A stretch of DNA of 64,000 bases from Rhizobium aethiopicum (GCF_900094625.1 NZ_FMAJ01000001.1:558001-622000); one strand, 5' to 3'. Positions 47,705 to 60,112 are shown, counted from the first letter of the stretch. Notes: generated by a model not told the origin, from the sequence alone. Made by a program: numbers and translations.

Positions 47705-49198
47705 TCAGCCGGGAGGCCCGAACCAGGTATTCATCGCCGCGTCGAGGCCGTCCCGTGACCCCTCGCCCACCCATGCCACATATCCGTCCGGCCGGATCAG
47801 CGCCGCACTCGGCGCTGCGACCGCGCCCAGCGCCGGCAACTCCCATGGCCCGTCATAGCGCGCATCGACCAGAGGCACGCGTTCTGACCATGGCGCGGTG
47901 TCGAGACTGCCGGGCGCGCCGAAGTTCAACAACACCGGTCTTGCATCTTTCAGAAGGGTAAAGACACGCAAGGGGCCGCCCGTCGTGACCAAGTCGAGGT
48001 CGGGCATGCGGCGGCCGAGCAGCGGGTGCCCCTTGCCGAAATCGTAACGGATGCCAAGTCCGGACATCTCGGCGGCGATCTTTCTGCGCGCCTCCTCCAG
48101 GGCGAGGAGCTCCAGGACGATGTCGCGCAGAGCTTCGGTGCGATCATCAGTGCGTTGCAACGCGACCTGCGCCATCGTCGTGCGCAGCACGCGGGCAGCG
48201 ACCGGATGACGCTCGGCATGATAGGTGTCGAGCAAGGCCTCGGGCGATACGCCCTTCACCACCTCGGCGAGTTTCCAGCCGAGGTTCACCGCATCCTGCA
48301 CACCGGTATTGAGCCCCTGTCCGCCGACCGGCGAATGCACATGGGCGGCGTCACCCGCCAGCAGCACCCTGCCCTTGCGGTAGACCTCGGCCTGCCGCGA
48401 CATGTCGGTGAACCTCGAAATCCATTTGAGACTGTGGATTCCGTAATCGGTTCCGCAGGCGGCGATAAGCGCTTGCCGGAGATCGTCAAGCGTCGGCTCG
48501 CCTGTGCCGCCGGCCGTCTTTTCCGTGACCATGACGTTGATCGGACCTTCGCTCGCGAAGACCACCTTGCCGTCGCGGATTTCATATTGCTCGCGGCCGA
48601 AGGCATGCATGCCGAGCGCGGTGCGATGGACGCCGAGCGGCGGCTCTTCCTCCATCTCGGCCTCGGCGAGAATATTGCTCGTCGTCGCATCCGATCCCGG
48701 AAAGCCGATGCCGGCCAGCTTGCGAACCAGACTGCGGCCGCCGTCGCAGCCGACGAGATAGCCCGCGCGCAGTGACGATCCGTCGGAGAGTTGAAGGGTG
48801 ACGCCGGTCCCATCCTGCAGGAAACCGATCAGTTCGCGTCCACGATAGATCGTCACCGGCAGTTCGCCGACCCAGCCGGCCAGGATGCGCTCGATATGCT
48901 TCTGCCGCAGCGCCAGCCCGTAATTGTGCCGGGTCGGGAAATCGCTGATGTCAAGCCGCGTGACCGCAAATCCGGTGACCTGGGCGATCTGCCCCTCCGC
49001 CAGGAACCGATCAACGATGCCGCGCTGGTCGAGAACCTCGAGCGTGCGCGAACTCAGACCGCCGGCACGCGAACCGACGATCTCCTGGTTCTCGCGCCGC
49101 TCTACGATGGCGACATCGACGCCCGCCAGGGCCAATTCACCCGCCAGCATCAGCCCCGTCGGCCCGCCTCCAGCAATCACGACCGCATGTTCTTTCAT
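47705..49198 (-). CDS. FAD-dependent aromatic monooxygenase (PheA/TfdB-type)
   Basis: A 497-residue flavoprotein hydroxylase. FAD motif VVIAGGGPTGLMLAGELALA at residues 6-25, the DG motif in VGCDGGRSLVRKLAG near residue 160 and the GD motif VLLAGDAAHVHSPVGGQGLN near residue 282. A thioredoxin-like C-terminal region (about 390-497, PSAALIRPDGYVAWVGE) is typical of phenol hydroxylase and rifampicin monooxygenase relatives. NADPH and oxygen are used to hydroxylate an aromatic compound; the substrate is unknown. Convergent with the hypothetical gene before it. Confidence 0.9.
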   Translation of the reverse strand: MKEHAVVIAGGGPTGLMLAGELALAGVDVAIVERRENQEIVGSRAGGLSSRTLEVLDQRGIVDRFLAEGQIAQVTGFAVTRLDISDFPTRHNYGLALRQKHIERILAGWVGELPVTIYRGRELIGFLQDGTGVTLQLSDGSSLRAGYLVGCDGGRSLVRKLAGIGFPGSDATTSNILAEAEMEEEPPLGVHRTALGMHAFGREQYEIRDGKVVFASEGPINVMVTEKTAGGTGEPTLDDLRQALIAACGTDYGIHSLKWISRFTDMSRQAEVYRKGRVLLAGDAAHVHSPVGGQGLNTGVQDAVNLGWKLAEVVKGVSPEALLDTYHAERHPVAARVLRTTMAQVALQRTDDRTEALRDIVLELLALEEARRKIAAEMSGLGIRYDFGKGHPLLGRRMPDLDLVTTGGPLRVFTLLKDARPVLLNFGAPGSLDTAPWSERVPLVDARYDGPWELPALGAVAAPSAALIRPDGYVAWVGEGSRDGLDAAMNTWFGPPG

Positions 49199-49544
49199 TC
49201 GCGAACTCCTCTGTTCAAACTGCCCGAGCGCAAATCCGCCATAGTGGGCCGACCCGGCCCGGCTGACGCTCCCCTATTTCCTGATGCCTGTTCGGGTGCC
49301 TTTTTCCCCTGTCGCAGGTCGTTCCCCCTATAAAAGTAAGCTCTCTACTGGTGGGAAGGACTTGCGACAGAGTTTCTGCCTTGCTTTCCAAAGCCCTGTT
49401 GGTCGCCGCTTGCGTGGTATCTGGCGGTGGAGCGCGGGCGTTTCAACACGACCGGACCGGGTGGGCGCCGGATCCGGCAGAATGCTTTCCCTTGCACCAT
49501 TCGTTCTCGAACGGTGACCGATCAAAAAGCTGTTGCGACGCCTC
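49199..49544. other. Gene-free stretch between monooxygenase and small membrane protein genes
   Basis: 346 bases with no supported gene. A plus-strand frame starting with GTG at 49351 begins with a signal-like sequence but overlaps a better supported gene on the other strand. Confidence 0.4.
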
Positions 49545-49715
49545 TCACTGCGGAGCCGGCGCCTTTTGCGGGATGGTCTCGGCCGCTGGCTGCTCGGATG
49601 GATCGGCGGGATGGCCATAGAGCGTGTAAACGGCACCCGCCACAATGCCGAGGACGAGAAGAGCGAGCACATAAGACATCATTCCGCGGATGGCCGTTTT
49701 CGGTGTCTTGTCCAT
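49545..49715 (-). CDS. Small membrane protein, unknown function
   Basis: A 56-residue protein with one membrane helix (MMSYVLALLVLGIVAGAVYT) and a short Pro/Ala/Glu-rich tail ending QKAPAPQ. The ATG at 49715 follows GGAGGTCCCTG, a strong ribosome site. No family recognised. Stands alone between two gene-poor stretches. Confidence 0.6.
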   Translation of the reverse strand: MDKTPKTAIRGMMSYVLALLVLGIVAGAVYTLYGHPADPSEQPAAETIPQKAPAPQ

Positions 49716-49902
49716 CAGGGACCTCCAGGATCACTCAGGGGTCAAAGTCGATGCGGGCGCTTTTGGTTCCGAGAATGAAAAGTCTGGGGTTGTCCGCTTG
49801 CGCGAAGGCGGTGCAGATCACCACCCTGGATTCTGATTTTTGGTGCTTTGAAATCCCTCCATTTCAGGGGATGATCATCCCGGTCTAACGCTGGGTGTTG
49901 TC

Positions 49903-50376
49903 ATGGAAAGTCACGAGCCGTTTCTGCGCGAGACGATTGCGCTATCCAAATCCGCGGTAGCAAACGGCGATGAACCGTTTGGCTCGGTCCTGGTCAAGGA
50001 CGGCGAAGTCATCTTGCGCGCCGAAAACAGCGTCTTCACGGGCCACGATATGACGAACCACGCGGAGATGAATTTGGTCAAACTGGCGGCGCAGCACTAC
50101 GACCCTGCTTTTCTCGCCAACTGCACGCTCTATACCAGCACTGAGCCCTGTGCGATGTGCTCCGGGGCGATCTACTGGTCGGGCATCGGGCGGATGGTGT
50201 TTGCGTGCTCCGAAACGCGGCTCGGCGAAATTGCCGGGATCGGGTTGAACGTACCCAGCCGGGCGGTGTTGCAGACCGGCGCGCGAGCCGTCACTGTGGT
50301 TGGCCCGACGGATCTTGAAGACGAAGCCGCCGAAGTCCACCAGGAATTCTGGCCGAAGCATCTGGGCAAGGTTTAG
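49903..50376 (+). CDS. Nucleoside/guanine deaminase family protein (CDA fold)
   Basis: A 157-residue zinc deaminase. Zinc and proton-shuttle residues are seen in NHAEMNLVKL (His, Glu) and EPCAMCSGAIYW (two Cys). The Tyr-Trp after CSGA and the length recall guanine deaminase of the GuaD/TadA-like group. Start ATG at 49903; no strong ribosome site seen. Purine base or nucleoside substrate is inferred. Confidence 0.88.
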   Translation: MESHEPFLRETIALSKSAVANGDEPFGSVLVKDGEVILRAENSVFTGHDMTNHAEMNLVKLAAQHYDPAFLANCTLYTSTEPCAMCSGAIYWSGIGRMVFACSETRLGEIAGIGLNVPSRAVLQTGARAVTVVGPTDLEDEAAEVHQEFWPKHLGKV

Positions 50377-50391
50377 GCTCAGGCTCGTTGA

Positions 50392-50530
50392 TCAGAGCCA
50401 TCCGGTGACGGCGGCTGCGATGCAGATTGCCAAGAAGAAGGTGTGGGCGCCTCTATCGCAGCGGCTAACGATGCGCCACCAGTCCTTCAGCTTTGCGAAG
50501 GCTCGAACAGCAAAAAACACATCACCGATT
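50392..50530 (-). pseudogene. IS5-family transposase remnant (C-terminal fragment)
   Basis: The last about 42 codons before the stop at 50392 read AFAKLKDWWRIVSRCDRGAH and then FFLAICIAAAVTGWL, matching the C-terminal end of IS5-type DDE transposases (the pattern FxKLKDWRRI-TRYD--A--F). The catalytic part is missing, and sequence further upstream in frame has no transposase character, so this is a dead fragment. No terminal inverted repeats were found. Confidence 0.75.
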
Positions 50531-50690
50531 GCAGCCTCCTTTTGGAGCGTCGGGGTTGGTGGGCAGGATTGCGCCAACTCGGCGGCGAACGGGAGCGACG
50601 AAAGATCACCGTCAGATCGAGACCTACCCCGCCATAGTGCCGCCATAGAATTCAGCCCAATCATGATTGTATAACAGGCGGATGCGAACG

Positions 50691-51302
50691 ATGAGATTGC
50701 TGGTTCTCCTTGCTGCGGGCTTATTTCTGATAGCGGTGCATGCCCAAGCCCAAGTTTACGCGCCGTATGATGGATACGACGAATACGACGGCTACGGCTA
50801 TGATGAGCCTTACAGCCCCTATCCCCCTCCTCCCTACTCCGAGCCAGAACCTGATTATCTGGAACCCTTTCCAGAACGTCGGGAGCCATCGACGCGCGCT
50901 GGAAGAGGAACCATCGTCATCGCCACGCGTGAACACACGCTTATCTACACCACGTCAGAGGGTGAGCAGTTTGCCTACCCCATCGCCGTCGGCCGCGAAG
51001 GCAAACAATGGTTCGGGACAACGCGGGTCGTGTCGAAACGACCGCATCCCGAATGGCGGCCGACAGCCAGCATGCGCCAGAAGAACCCAAGGCTCCCGGC
51101 AGTGGTGAAACCCGGGCCTGCAAATCCGCTCGGAACCCGCGCAATCTACCTTGCCGACGGACTGCTCCGCATCCACGGCACCAACGACCCCTCCTCCATC
51201 GGCACCAATGCATCAAGCGGATGCTTCCGGATGTACCGCGAGGATGTTGAGGAGCTTTACGATATGGTGCAGCCGGGGACCCAAGTGATCGTTCAGCGGT
51301 GA
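50691..51302 (+). CDS. L,D-transpeptidase (YkuD domain), exported
   Basis: A 203-residue periplasmic enzyme for cross-linking peptidoglycan or attaching proteins to it. Signal peptide MRLLVLLAAGLFLIAVHAQA, then a Tyr/Asp/Pro-rich spacer (YDGYDEYDGYGYDEPYSPYP) and a YkuD domain from about residue 75. The catalytic motif is HGTNDPSSIGTNASSGCFRM, with the Cys in SSGCFRM in place of the commoner SHGC. Start ATG at 50691 is preferred; ATG at 50682 sits directly on the ribosome site. Confidence 0.9.
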   Translation: MRLLVLLAAGLFLIAVHAQAQVYAPYDGYDEYDGYGYDEPYSPYPPPPYSEPEPDYLEPFPERREPSTRAGRGTIVIATREHTLIYTTSEGEQFAYPIAVGREGKQWFGTTRVVSKRPHPEWRPTASMRQKNPRLPAVVKPGPANPLGTRAIYLADGLLRIHGTNDPSSIGTNASSGCFRMYREDVEELYDMVQPGTQVIVQR

Positions 51303-51398
51303 CAGAGCATTGCCGAATTGTACCTGGGAATAGTGCTCTCGCGACGTGGTGCGTGTGTTTTTCGCTTGCCTGGGTTTTGTCGATGTCGCAACGGTGGA

Positions 51399-51788
51399 TC
51401 ACTCATTTATGTGCTGCAACGGCGAAGTGACCTGCAGTTGGGATGCCCGTTGCATCTTGACCTCATGGAAATGCCAGACCGCCAGAACCAAGGTCGTCAC
51501 GATGAAGAAGGCGAGCGCTGCCAGATGGATTTTGCCGAGGCGGCGCGCGAAATAGGACTTGGCCTTGGCTTCGACAGCTTGGGCCATGGCCCTTCTCCGC
51601 TTGTCGTCTTCAAGGAGATGCCGAACTATGCGTCCATGTGACCGATCCTGCGCGCGGGGCCGGTCATCGTCCTTCGGTTCTGCATTCAACCCATGACGCA
51701 GGGCACTAAAGATCAGGATAGCCAGCAACACCCAGAGCATCAGGAAGGACATGCCAAAAAGGCGTTCGCTGAGGGTGGTCATATCCAT
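51399..51788 (-). CDS. Small membrane protein with charged loop, unknown
   Basis: A 129-residue protein with two membrane helices (about 8-30 near LMLWVLLAILIFSAL, and 92-115 near LAALAFFIVTTLVLAVW) separated by a strongly charged Arg/Lys/Asp segment. No family recognised. The ATG at 51788 is preceded by GAGACTTCA. Possibly co-transcribed with the small membrane gene upstream at 52184, 70 bases away. Confidence 0.6.
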   Translation of the reverse strand: MDMTTLSERLFGMSFLMLWVLLAILIFSALRHGLNAEPKDDDRPRAQDRSHGRIVRHLLEDDKRRRAMAQAVEAKAKSYFARRLGKIHLAALAFFIVTTLVLAVWHFHEVKMQRASQLQVTSPLQHINE

Positions 51789-51857
51789 TGAAGTCTCGGG
51801 GCTACAGAGCAATGGCCGCCCCTGCCAGCAAAGAGGAACTGCCGCATGATTTCAGCT

Positions 51858-52184
51858 CTATTCTGCGAGCCGACGAAGGGCCATGCCTACAAACAGCATA
51901 GCCATGAATATTAGCAACATGGTGCAAACGAAGACACGAAAGAAGTTCGCGAGGGGAGCAATTTTGACCCTGGAAAGCTGCTTCACAGGCACTCCGCGCG
52001 GTTTCGTCATTACCAAACCCAGATAACCAAATAATGCGAAAACCAAAAACATGGCCATATAGGGGTCCATCCAGTCGGGGACCCTGATACGGCGGGTAAG
52101 AGTGAACGCGATTGCTTGATTAGCCGAAAGCAACGTTAAAGAGGCAAATATGAAAACTGATTTTAGGTGCTTAGAAACATTCAT
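51858..52184 (-). CDS. Small membrane protein, unknown
   Basis: A 108-residue protein with a signal-like N-terminus (SVFIFASLTLLSANQAIA), two further hydrophobic segments and an Arg-rich end. The ATG at 52184 follows GGGGGAATTC. Function unknown. Composition is more AT-rich than typical genes of the window. Confidence 0.55.
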   Translation of the reverse strand: MNVSKHLKSVFIFASLTLLSANQAIAFTLTRRIRVPDWMDPYMAMFLVFALFGYLGLVMTKPRGVPVKQLSRVKIAPLANFFRVFVCTMLLIFMAMLFVGMALRRLAE

Positions 52185-52627
52185 GAATTCCCCCATAGTC
52201 ACAACCACGCCCCATAGCTGCAGGGTGTCGGAATGCACGCGGATGTCAATTTATCCCATAGGCGCACTGGGACGGCGAAGCTTACCCCGTTTGGGGTAGG
52301 GCGCGATGTTCAGTCCGGGAAAATACCCCCGCCCAGCTCGCGAGGAGCGCTGTCGGCCCGTTGGAAGGCAAGGCGGGACATCAACGCCGCGTTAGAGGTT
52401 CCACAGTTCACAGAGCAGATCGAGGCATTCGCGTAGGTCACGGGCGAGTTTTAAGCTTGGTCCGCTTGCTGCTACCTGGGCGGACGACTTCACAGAGGGA
52501 TAGCCTTTCTCGCCTCGCCGTCACGCATCGGCGTGTCGTACGGATTCGCGACCGCCACAGCCCGTAGGGAGCGATGCGCATCGCGGGACGGCTTTCGTTT
52601 CGACGGCGCGGACATTCTTGGAATTTA
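52185..52627. other. Gene-free stretch next to the tRNA gene
   Basis: 443 bases between a small membrane protein gene and tRNA-Lys. Frames here lack ribosome sites. No integrase gene or copy of the tRNA 3' end was found. Confidence 0.4.
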
Positions 52628-52703
52628 TGGTGAGAGCGTCGGGGTTCGAACCCGAGACCTACTGATTAAAAGTCAGTTGCTCTACCGGCTGAGCTACGCT
52701 CTC
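52628..52703 (-). tRNA. tRNA-Lys (anticodon TTT)
   Basis: On the minus strand the sequence folds as a cloverleaf: acceptor GAGAGCG pairs with CGCTCTC, D-loop AGCTCAGCCGGTAGAGCA, anticodon stem-loop CTGACTTTTAATCAG with anticodon TTT, T-loop GGTTCGAACCC. The CCA end is encoded (52628-52630). Discriminator base is A. Confidence 0.96.
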
Positions 52704-52914
52704 CCTCTCCGCGGGTGTGAAGCACCCCGGCTGGAAGTGGGCGGAACATAGGCAGGTGACCCATTGCGGTCAACCGAAAAATTCGGCTTTTGCAAAGGTA
52801 AGGCACATTTCTCTCGCGCGCAAAGGCAGATTTCTCGCCCACGCGAAAAGGTGATTGGCAATCCCGGGCCTGCGACGCTAGGAACAGGGCGCAGATTGCA
52901 GCCGGAGAGAATGC

Positions 52915-53664
52915 GTGTCGATTGCCGATATTTCCCTGTGGAGCGCGTTGTTGGCAGGGGCGCTATCCTTTCTTTCGCCCTGCGTGCTCCCCCTCGTCCC
53001 TCCCTATCTCTGCTATATGGCCGGCATTTCGGTCGAGCAGTTCCGCGGCGGCGCCGCGGTTGCGGTCTCGCCCGATATCAGGCGCGGCGTGCTGTTTTCG
53101 GCGCTGCTCTTCACGCTCGGCTTTGCCACGGTCTTCGTGGCGCTCGGCGCCGGTGCGTCGAGCATCGGCATGGCGCTTCGCCAGCATCTCGATCTGCTCT
53201 CCAAGATCGGCGGGCTGATCATCATCGTCATGGGGCTGAATTTCCTCGGCCTCTTCCGAATCGGTCTGCTTGCCCGCGAGGCGCGCTTCCAGGCCGGCGG
53301 CAAGCCGGCAACGCTGACCGGAGCTTATATCATGGGTCTTGCCTTCGCCTTCGGCTGGACGCCCTGCATCGGGCCGGTGCTCGGCGCCATCCTCGGCGTC
53401 GCCGCCTCGCGCGAGACGGTCGGCTCCGGCGCCGGGCTGCTTGCCATCTATTCGCTGGGTCTTGCCATCCCCTTCTGGATCGCCGCCGGCTTTTCCGGCG
53501 CCTTCATGCGCTTCCTGTCGCGCTTCCGCCGTCATCTCGGCACGGTGGAAAAGGTGATGGGCGTCTTCCTCATCCTCACCGGCCTCGCCTTCCTGTTCGG
53601 CTGGGTCAGCGATGTGGCGATCTGGTTCCAACAAACCTTTCCGATCCTGATGCAAATCGGCTAG
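52915..53664 (+). CDS. ccdA: Cytochrome c biogenesis protein CcdA
   Basis: A 249-residue inner-membrane protein that carries reducing power from cytoplasmic thioredoxin to the periplasm for cytochrome c maturation. About six helices; conserved cysteines are in SFLSPCVLPLVPPYLCYM near residue 23 and GWTPCIGPVLG near residue 147. Start is GTG at 52915, with GGAGAGAATGC upstream. Followed after 46 bases by an AEC transporter gene. Confidence 0.9.
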   Translation: MSIADISLWSALLAGALSFLSPCVLPLVPPYLCYMAGISVEQFRGGAAVAVSPDIRRGVLFSALLFTLGFATVFVALGAGASSIGMALRQHLDLLSKIGGLIIIVMGLNFLGLFRIGLLAREARFQAGGKPATLTGAYIMGLAFAFGWTPCIGPVLGAILGVAASRETVGSGAGLLAIYSLGLAIPFWIAAGFSGAFMRFLSRFRRHLGTVEKVMGVFLILTGLAFLFGWVSDVAIWFQQTFPILMQIG

Positions 53665-53710
53665 AAGAGATTCTTCCCCGCCGCCCATCCCGCGAAAACC
53701 GGACTTTCCC

Positions 53711-54673
53711 TTGGCCGACATCATCAGCCTGCTGCTGCCGTTCTTCGGCCTGATCCTGATCGGTTATGCCGCCGCCAAGGCGACGAAGCAGCCGGCCGAG
53801 GCGCTCGGCTGGCTGAATACCTTCATCATCTATGCCGCCCTACCCGCTTTGTTCTTCAAGCTCGTCTCGCGCACGCCGATCGAAGAGCTGACGCAGGTCG
53901 ATTTCATCGTCACCGATATCGCGGCGACCTATGCGGTCTTCATCCTGCTCTTTGTCATCGGCCGTTTCGTGCGCGGCAATAGGCTTGATGAATGCACCAT
54001 CCAGTCCTTTGCCGGCGCTTATGGCAATATCGGCTATATGGGGCCGGGGCTGGCGCTGCTGGCGCTCGGCGAAGGTGCTGCCGTGCCGGTGGCGCTGATC
54101 ATCTGCTTCGAAAATGCGCTGCATTTCATCGTGGCGCCGGCGCTGATGGCGACAGCCGGGGACGACAAGCGCTCTCCCGGCCGGCTCGCCGCCGATATTG
54201 CCCGCAAGGTGGCGCTGCATCCTTTCATCCTGTCGACCGCGGCAGGCTTTGCGGTTGCCGCCTTGCACATCGATCAGCCGCTGGCGTTCCAGCGCCTGGT
54301 TGACTACCTCGCCCAGGCGGCCGCTCCCTGCGCGCTCTTCGCCATGGGCGTGACGCTGGCGCTGAGGCCGCTCAAGCGGATCCCGGCCGAGATTTCCTAT
54401 ATCGTGCCGGCGAAACTGATCCTGCACCCGATCGCGGTGTTCCTGGCGCTGACCGCTGTCGGCGGATTCGAGCCGGTGTGGATCCAGGCGGCCGTGCTGC
54501 TCGCCTCACTGCCGACGGCAACCAATGTCTTCGTCATCGGCCAGCAATATGGCGTGTGGCAGGAACGCGCCTCGGCTACGATCCTGATCACCACGGTGTT
54601 TTCGGTGGCGAGCGTCTCGCTCTGGCTGATCGCGATCCGCTCAGGCCTTCTTCCGCTTCAGCTTTTCCTTTAA
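53711..54673 (+). CDS. AEC-family (auxin efflux carrier-like) transporter
   Basis: A 320-residue inner-membrane carrier of the AEC family with about ten helices. The N-terminus LADIISLLLPFFGLILIGYA is needed for the first helix and begins at a TTG codon, the only suitable start. The GNIGYMGPGLALLALGEGA segment near residue 108 fits the family. Members move malonate, malate or aromatic-acid-like anions. Its end overlaps the convergent hydroxylase gene by 33 bases. Confidence 0.88.
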   Translation: MADIISLLLPFFGLILIGYAAAKATKQPAEALGWLNTFIIYAALPALFFKLVSRTPIEELTQVDFIVTDIAATYAVFILLFVIGRFVRGNRLDECTIQSFAGAYGNIGYMGPGLALLALGEGAAVPVALIICFENALHFIVAPALMATAGDDKRSPGRLAADIARKVALHPFILSTAAGFAVAALHIDQPLAFQRLVDYLAQAAAPCALFAMGVTLALRPLKRIPAEISYIVPAKLILHPIAVFLALTAVGGFEPVWIQAAVLLASLPTATNVFVIGQQYGVWQERASATILITTVFSVASVSLWLIAIRSGLLPLQLFL

Positions 54674-55852
54674 CGAATCCGGAATATCGCGGAAGCCCCG
54701 GCCGGGCTCGATACCCTCGCGCATGACGAGATTGCGCAGCGGCGGAATGGCCGAGAGGATATGCAGGCCGGCAGCGCGCAGCATCTGAACGGGGAGGAAA
54801 TCGGAAAGCAGCGAGCGGTTGAGCAGATCGACGCTCGCGGTGCGCGTCATGATATCGGCTCGGCGGCGGCGGTCGAAGCTTTCGCCTGCATCAGCCGGCA
54901 GCGGCAATTCCGCCCTGTCGCAGAGGATATCGGTGAGCACCATGATATCGCGCAGGCTAAGGTTCAGCCCCTGCGCCCCGATCGGCGGGAAGACATGGCC
55001 GGCCTCGCCGATCAGCGCGATGCGCCCCTTGCCGAAACGATGCGCCATCATGCCGGAGAGCGGCCAGATCTGGACGCCCTCCTCGACATCGACCTTGCCG
55101 AGCATGGATTGCATCTGCGCCTCGACGAGAGAGCCCAGTTCGGCCAGCGGCAATTCCATGCGGGCGGCCGCTTCAGCGGGATCCTGCACCCAGACGAGGC
55201 TGGAGCGGCTTCCCGGCAGCGGCACCTGGGTGAACGGGCCGTGTCTGGTGTGGAATTCGCTCGAGATGTTCTGATGCGGCAGCGAATGGGCGAAGTTCAG
55301 CACCATGGCCGATTGCGGATAGGACCAGGTGCGCACGCCGATGCCTGCCGCATCACGAAGCGTCGAGCCGCGGCCATCGGCGCCGACGGCAAAATCGGTT
55401 GTCAGCACCTCTCCGCCGGCAAGCGTGATCGACACTCTCTCGGCTGAGATATCGATCGATTCGGCCATATCGGTGAAGCGGGTAATATTGCCCTCGCCGG
55501 CCGCGGCCGCTTCGAGGACATCGTTGAGCGCCTTGTTGGGGAAATTGTAGCCGAAGGCATCAAGACCAACCTCGGCGGCGCGGAAGGTGGTGGTGGGCGC
55601 CCGCAGCAGCCGGTCGGTGCCGTCGATGATGCGCATGCTGGTCAGCGGCGCTGCCGCCGACCGCAGCCTTTCCCAGAGCGTCAGGCGATCGAGGAAGCGG
55701 ATCGATTGATCCATCAGCGCCGTGGTGCGCCGGTCTTCCTTTGCGGCAACCGGAGCCACCAGCGCCACGTTGCGGCCGCCGCGGCCAAGCGCGATTGCGG
55801 CGATCATGCCGGCGAGCCCGCCACCGATCACCGCGATTTCGAATGTCTTCAT
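54641..55852 (-). CDS. UbiH/Coq6-family FAD-dependent hydroxylase
   Basis: A 403-residue flavoprotein monooxygenase of the ubiquinone hydroxylase family. FAD motif AVIGGGLAGMIAAIALGRGG at residues 7-26, DG-type motif GADGRGSTLRDAAGI near residue 158 and GD-type IGEAGHVFPPIGAQGLNLS near residue 285, though the usual GD is GE. It would act at the membrane on a ubiquinone intermediate; which ring carbon is unclear since alphaproteobacteria carry several paralogs. The ATG at 55852 opens the FAD fold. Confidence 0.88.
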   Translation of the reverse strand: MKTFEIAVIGGGLAGMIAAIALGRGGRNVALVAPVAAKEDRRTTALMDQSIRFLDRLTLWERLRSAAAPLTSMRIIDGTDRLLRAPTTTFRAAEVGLDAFGYNFPNKALNDVLEAAAAGEGNITRFTDMAESIDISAERVSITLAGGEVLTTDFAVGADGRGSTLRDAAGIGVRTWSYPQSAMVLNFAHSLPHQNISSEFHTRHGPFTQVPLPGSRSSLVWVQDPAEAAARMELPLAELGSLVEAQMQSMLGKVDVEEGVQIWPLSGMMAHRFGKGRIALIGEAGHVFPPIGAQGLNLSLRDIMVLTDILCDRAELPLPADAGESFDRRRRADIMTRTASVDLLNRSLLSDFLPVQMLRAAGLHILSAIPPLRNLVMREGIEPGRGFRDIPDSLKEKLKRKKA

Positions 55853-55889
55853 GCTATCATTCCGCCATCGTAAGAGGCGGCCCGGCCGC

Positions 55890-56402
55890 TTATGCGGCCG
55901 GCTTCGCCTGACGGCGCCAACTATAGCCCTTGCCGGCTTCGGCGTCACGCACCGCCGGCTGATAATGATGGGGAATGGACGGAAGGCGGTTTTCGGCCAG
56001 TCGCTTCAGCGCCGTGGCATTGCTGACCGCGAAACTGTCGATGCCGACGCGCAGCATCAGCGGCACCTGGTCGATCAGCACGTCGCCGACGGCGCGCAGC
56101 TCGCTGGTGTAACCAAGGCGCTGGCGCAGAAGCGAGGCATGGCTGAAGGCGCGGCCGTCGTTGAAGGCGGGAAAGGCGACGGCAACGATTTCGAGACGAT
56201 CAAGGTAAGGCTGCAGCCGGCGCACGTCATCGGCCGGCTTGATCAGCACGCCGAGGCCGACATCGTTGCTCTCATCGGCCCTGGCGATCAGCTCGTCGAG
56301 GCTAAGCAGCGGCCTCTGCTCGCCTGTTGCCTTCACCTCCTCGGTTTCGATCACCCACGGATCGTTTTCGGCAAAACCGGTTTCTCTCCAGATCTTCGTC
56401 AT
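55890..56402 (-). CDS. DUF934 protein linked to sulfite reductase
   Basis: A 170-residue protein of the DUF934 family, almost always adjacent to a sulfite or nitrite reductase gene. Conserved segments: LGVLIKPADDVRRLQPYLDR, AVAFPAFNDGRAFSHASLLR and GDVLIDQVPLMLRVGIDSF. Tandem ATGs at 56405 and 56402 follow AGGAGGGG; the second has better spacing. Eleven bases after cysI. The role in sulfur assimilation is inferred from context. Confidence 0.85.
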   Translation of the reverse strand: MTKIWRETGFAENDPWVIETEEVKATGEQRPLLSLDELIARADESNDVGLGVLIKPADDVRRLQPYLDRLEIVAVAFPAFNDGRAFSHASLLRQRLGYTSELRAVGDVLIDQVPLMLRVGIDSFAVSNATALKRLAENRLPSIPHHYQPAVRDAEAGKGYSWRRQAKPAA

Positions 56403-56412
56403 CATCCCCTCC

Positions 56413-58083
<1,671 letters not shown>

Positions 58084-58091
58084 CGTCTTCC

Positions 58092-58406
58092 TCAGACTGC
58101 AATGAATTCGGGATCGGCAGGTGCGTAGCCCGGTGCGTATTCCATGGTCGGGCCCTGGGCACGGATGCGCTCGCGCAGGCGAAGCGGCCACAGAATGCCG
58201 TTGGTTTCCTGAACGTCGACGACGGCCACGTCAACGACCTCGTTGTCGGCATAGGACTTTTTGCCAATGGCTTCCAATGCTTCAACGGCTTCGTTGTGAC
58301 GGGCGACAAGCGCCTCCTGCAGCGAGGTCGACCATTTGCCGTTGGCATCCAGCCAGACGGCAATGCCGTCCGTCAGCCGGTTGGCCGTCAGAACCTTGTC
58401 ACCCAT
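58092..58406 (-). CDS. DUF2849 protein of the sulfite-assimilation operon
   Basis: A 104-residue protein (MGDKVLTANRLTDGIAVWLD) of the DUF2849 family, found between cysG and cysI in many alphaproteobacteria. Rich in Val and Glu, no membrane segment. Starts directly after the cysG stop and ends eight bases before cysI. Function unknown; an accessory role in siroheme insertion or reductase assembly is speculation. Confidence 0.85.
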   Translation of the reverse strand: MGDKVLTANRLTDGIAVWLDANGKWSTSLQEALVARHNEAVEALEAIGKKSYADNEVVDVAVVDVQETNGILWPLRLRERIRAQGPTMEYAPGYAPADPEFIAV

Positions 58407-58408
58407 AT

Positions 58409-59848
<1,440 letters not shown>

Positions 59849-60112
59849 CAATCCACTTCGAAGTTGCCAGAATATGCCCGTGATCGACAAGCGATTGAAG
59901 GAACAGAAATTCGAAAGCCCCGGCAAGCGCGTATTCTTTTGCTCGCCTCATCGGCGATTTGAGAAAAGTCAACCGTGCTGACGACAACCACCTGTTCCCA
60001 CACTCTTTGTTGCGGTGCAGTGTAAAGCCTGTGACAAACGACGTCCACCGGCGTTTGCCGCATTTCGCTCGTGCCGCCAAGACGATAGACTGAGGAAAAA
60101 CTGGAGATAGCA

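Noticed and set aside
49351..49620. Plus-strand 89-residue frame starting with a signal-like sequence
   Set aside because: Begins at GTG without ribosome site and overlaps the better supported 56-residue membrane gene on the other strand.
52185..52703. tRNA-Lys as an integration site
   Set aside because: No integrase gene or duplicated tRNA 3' end is visible in the window, so it is not called as an attachment site.
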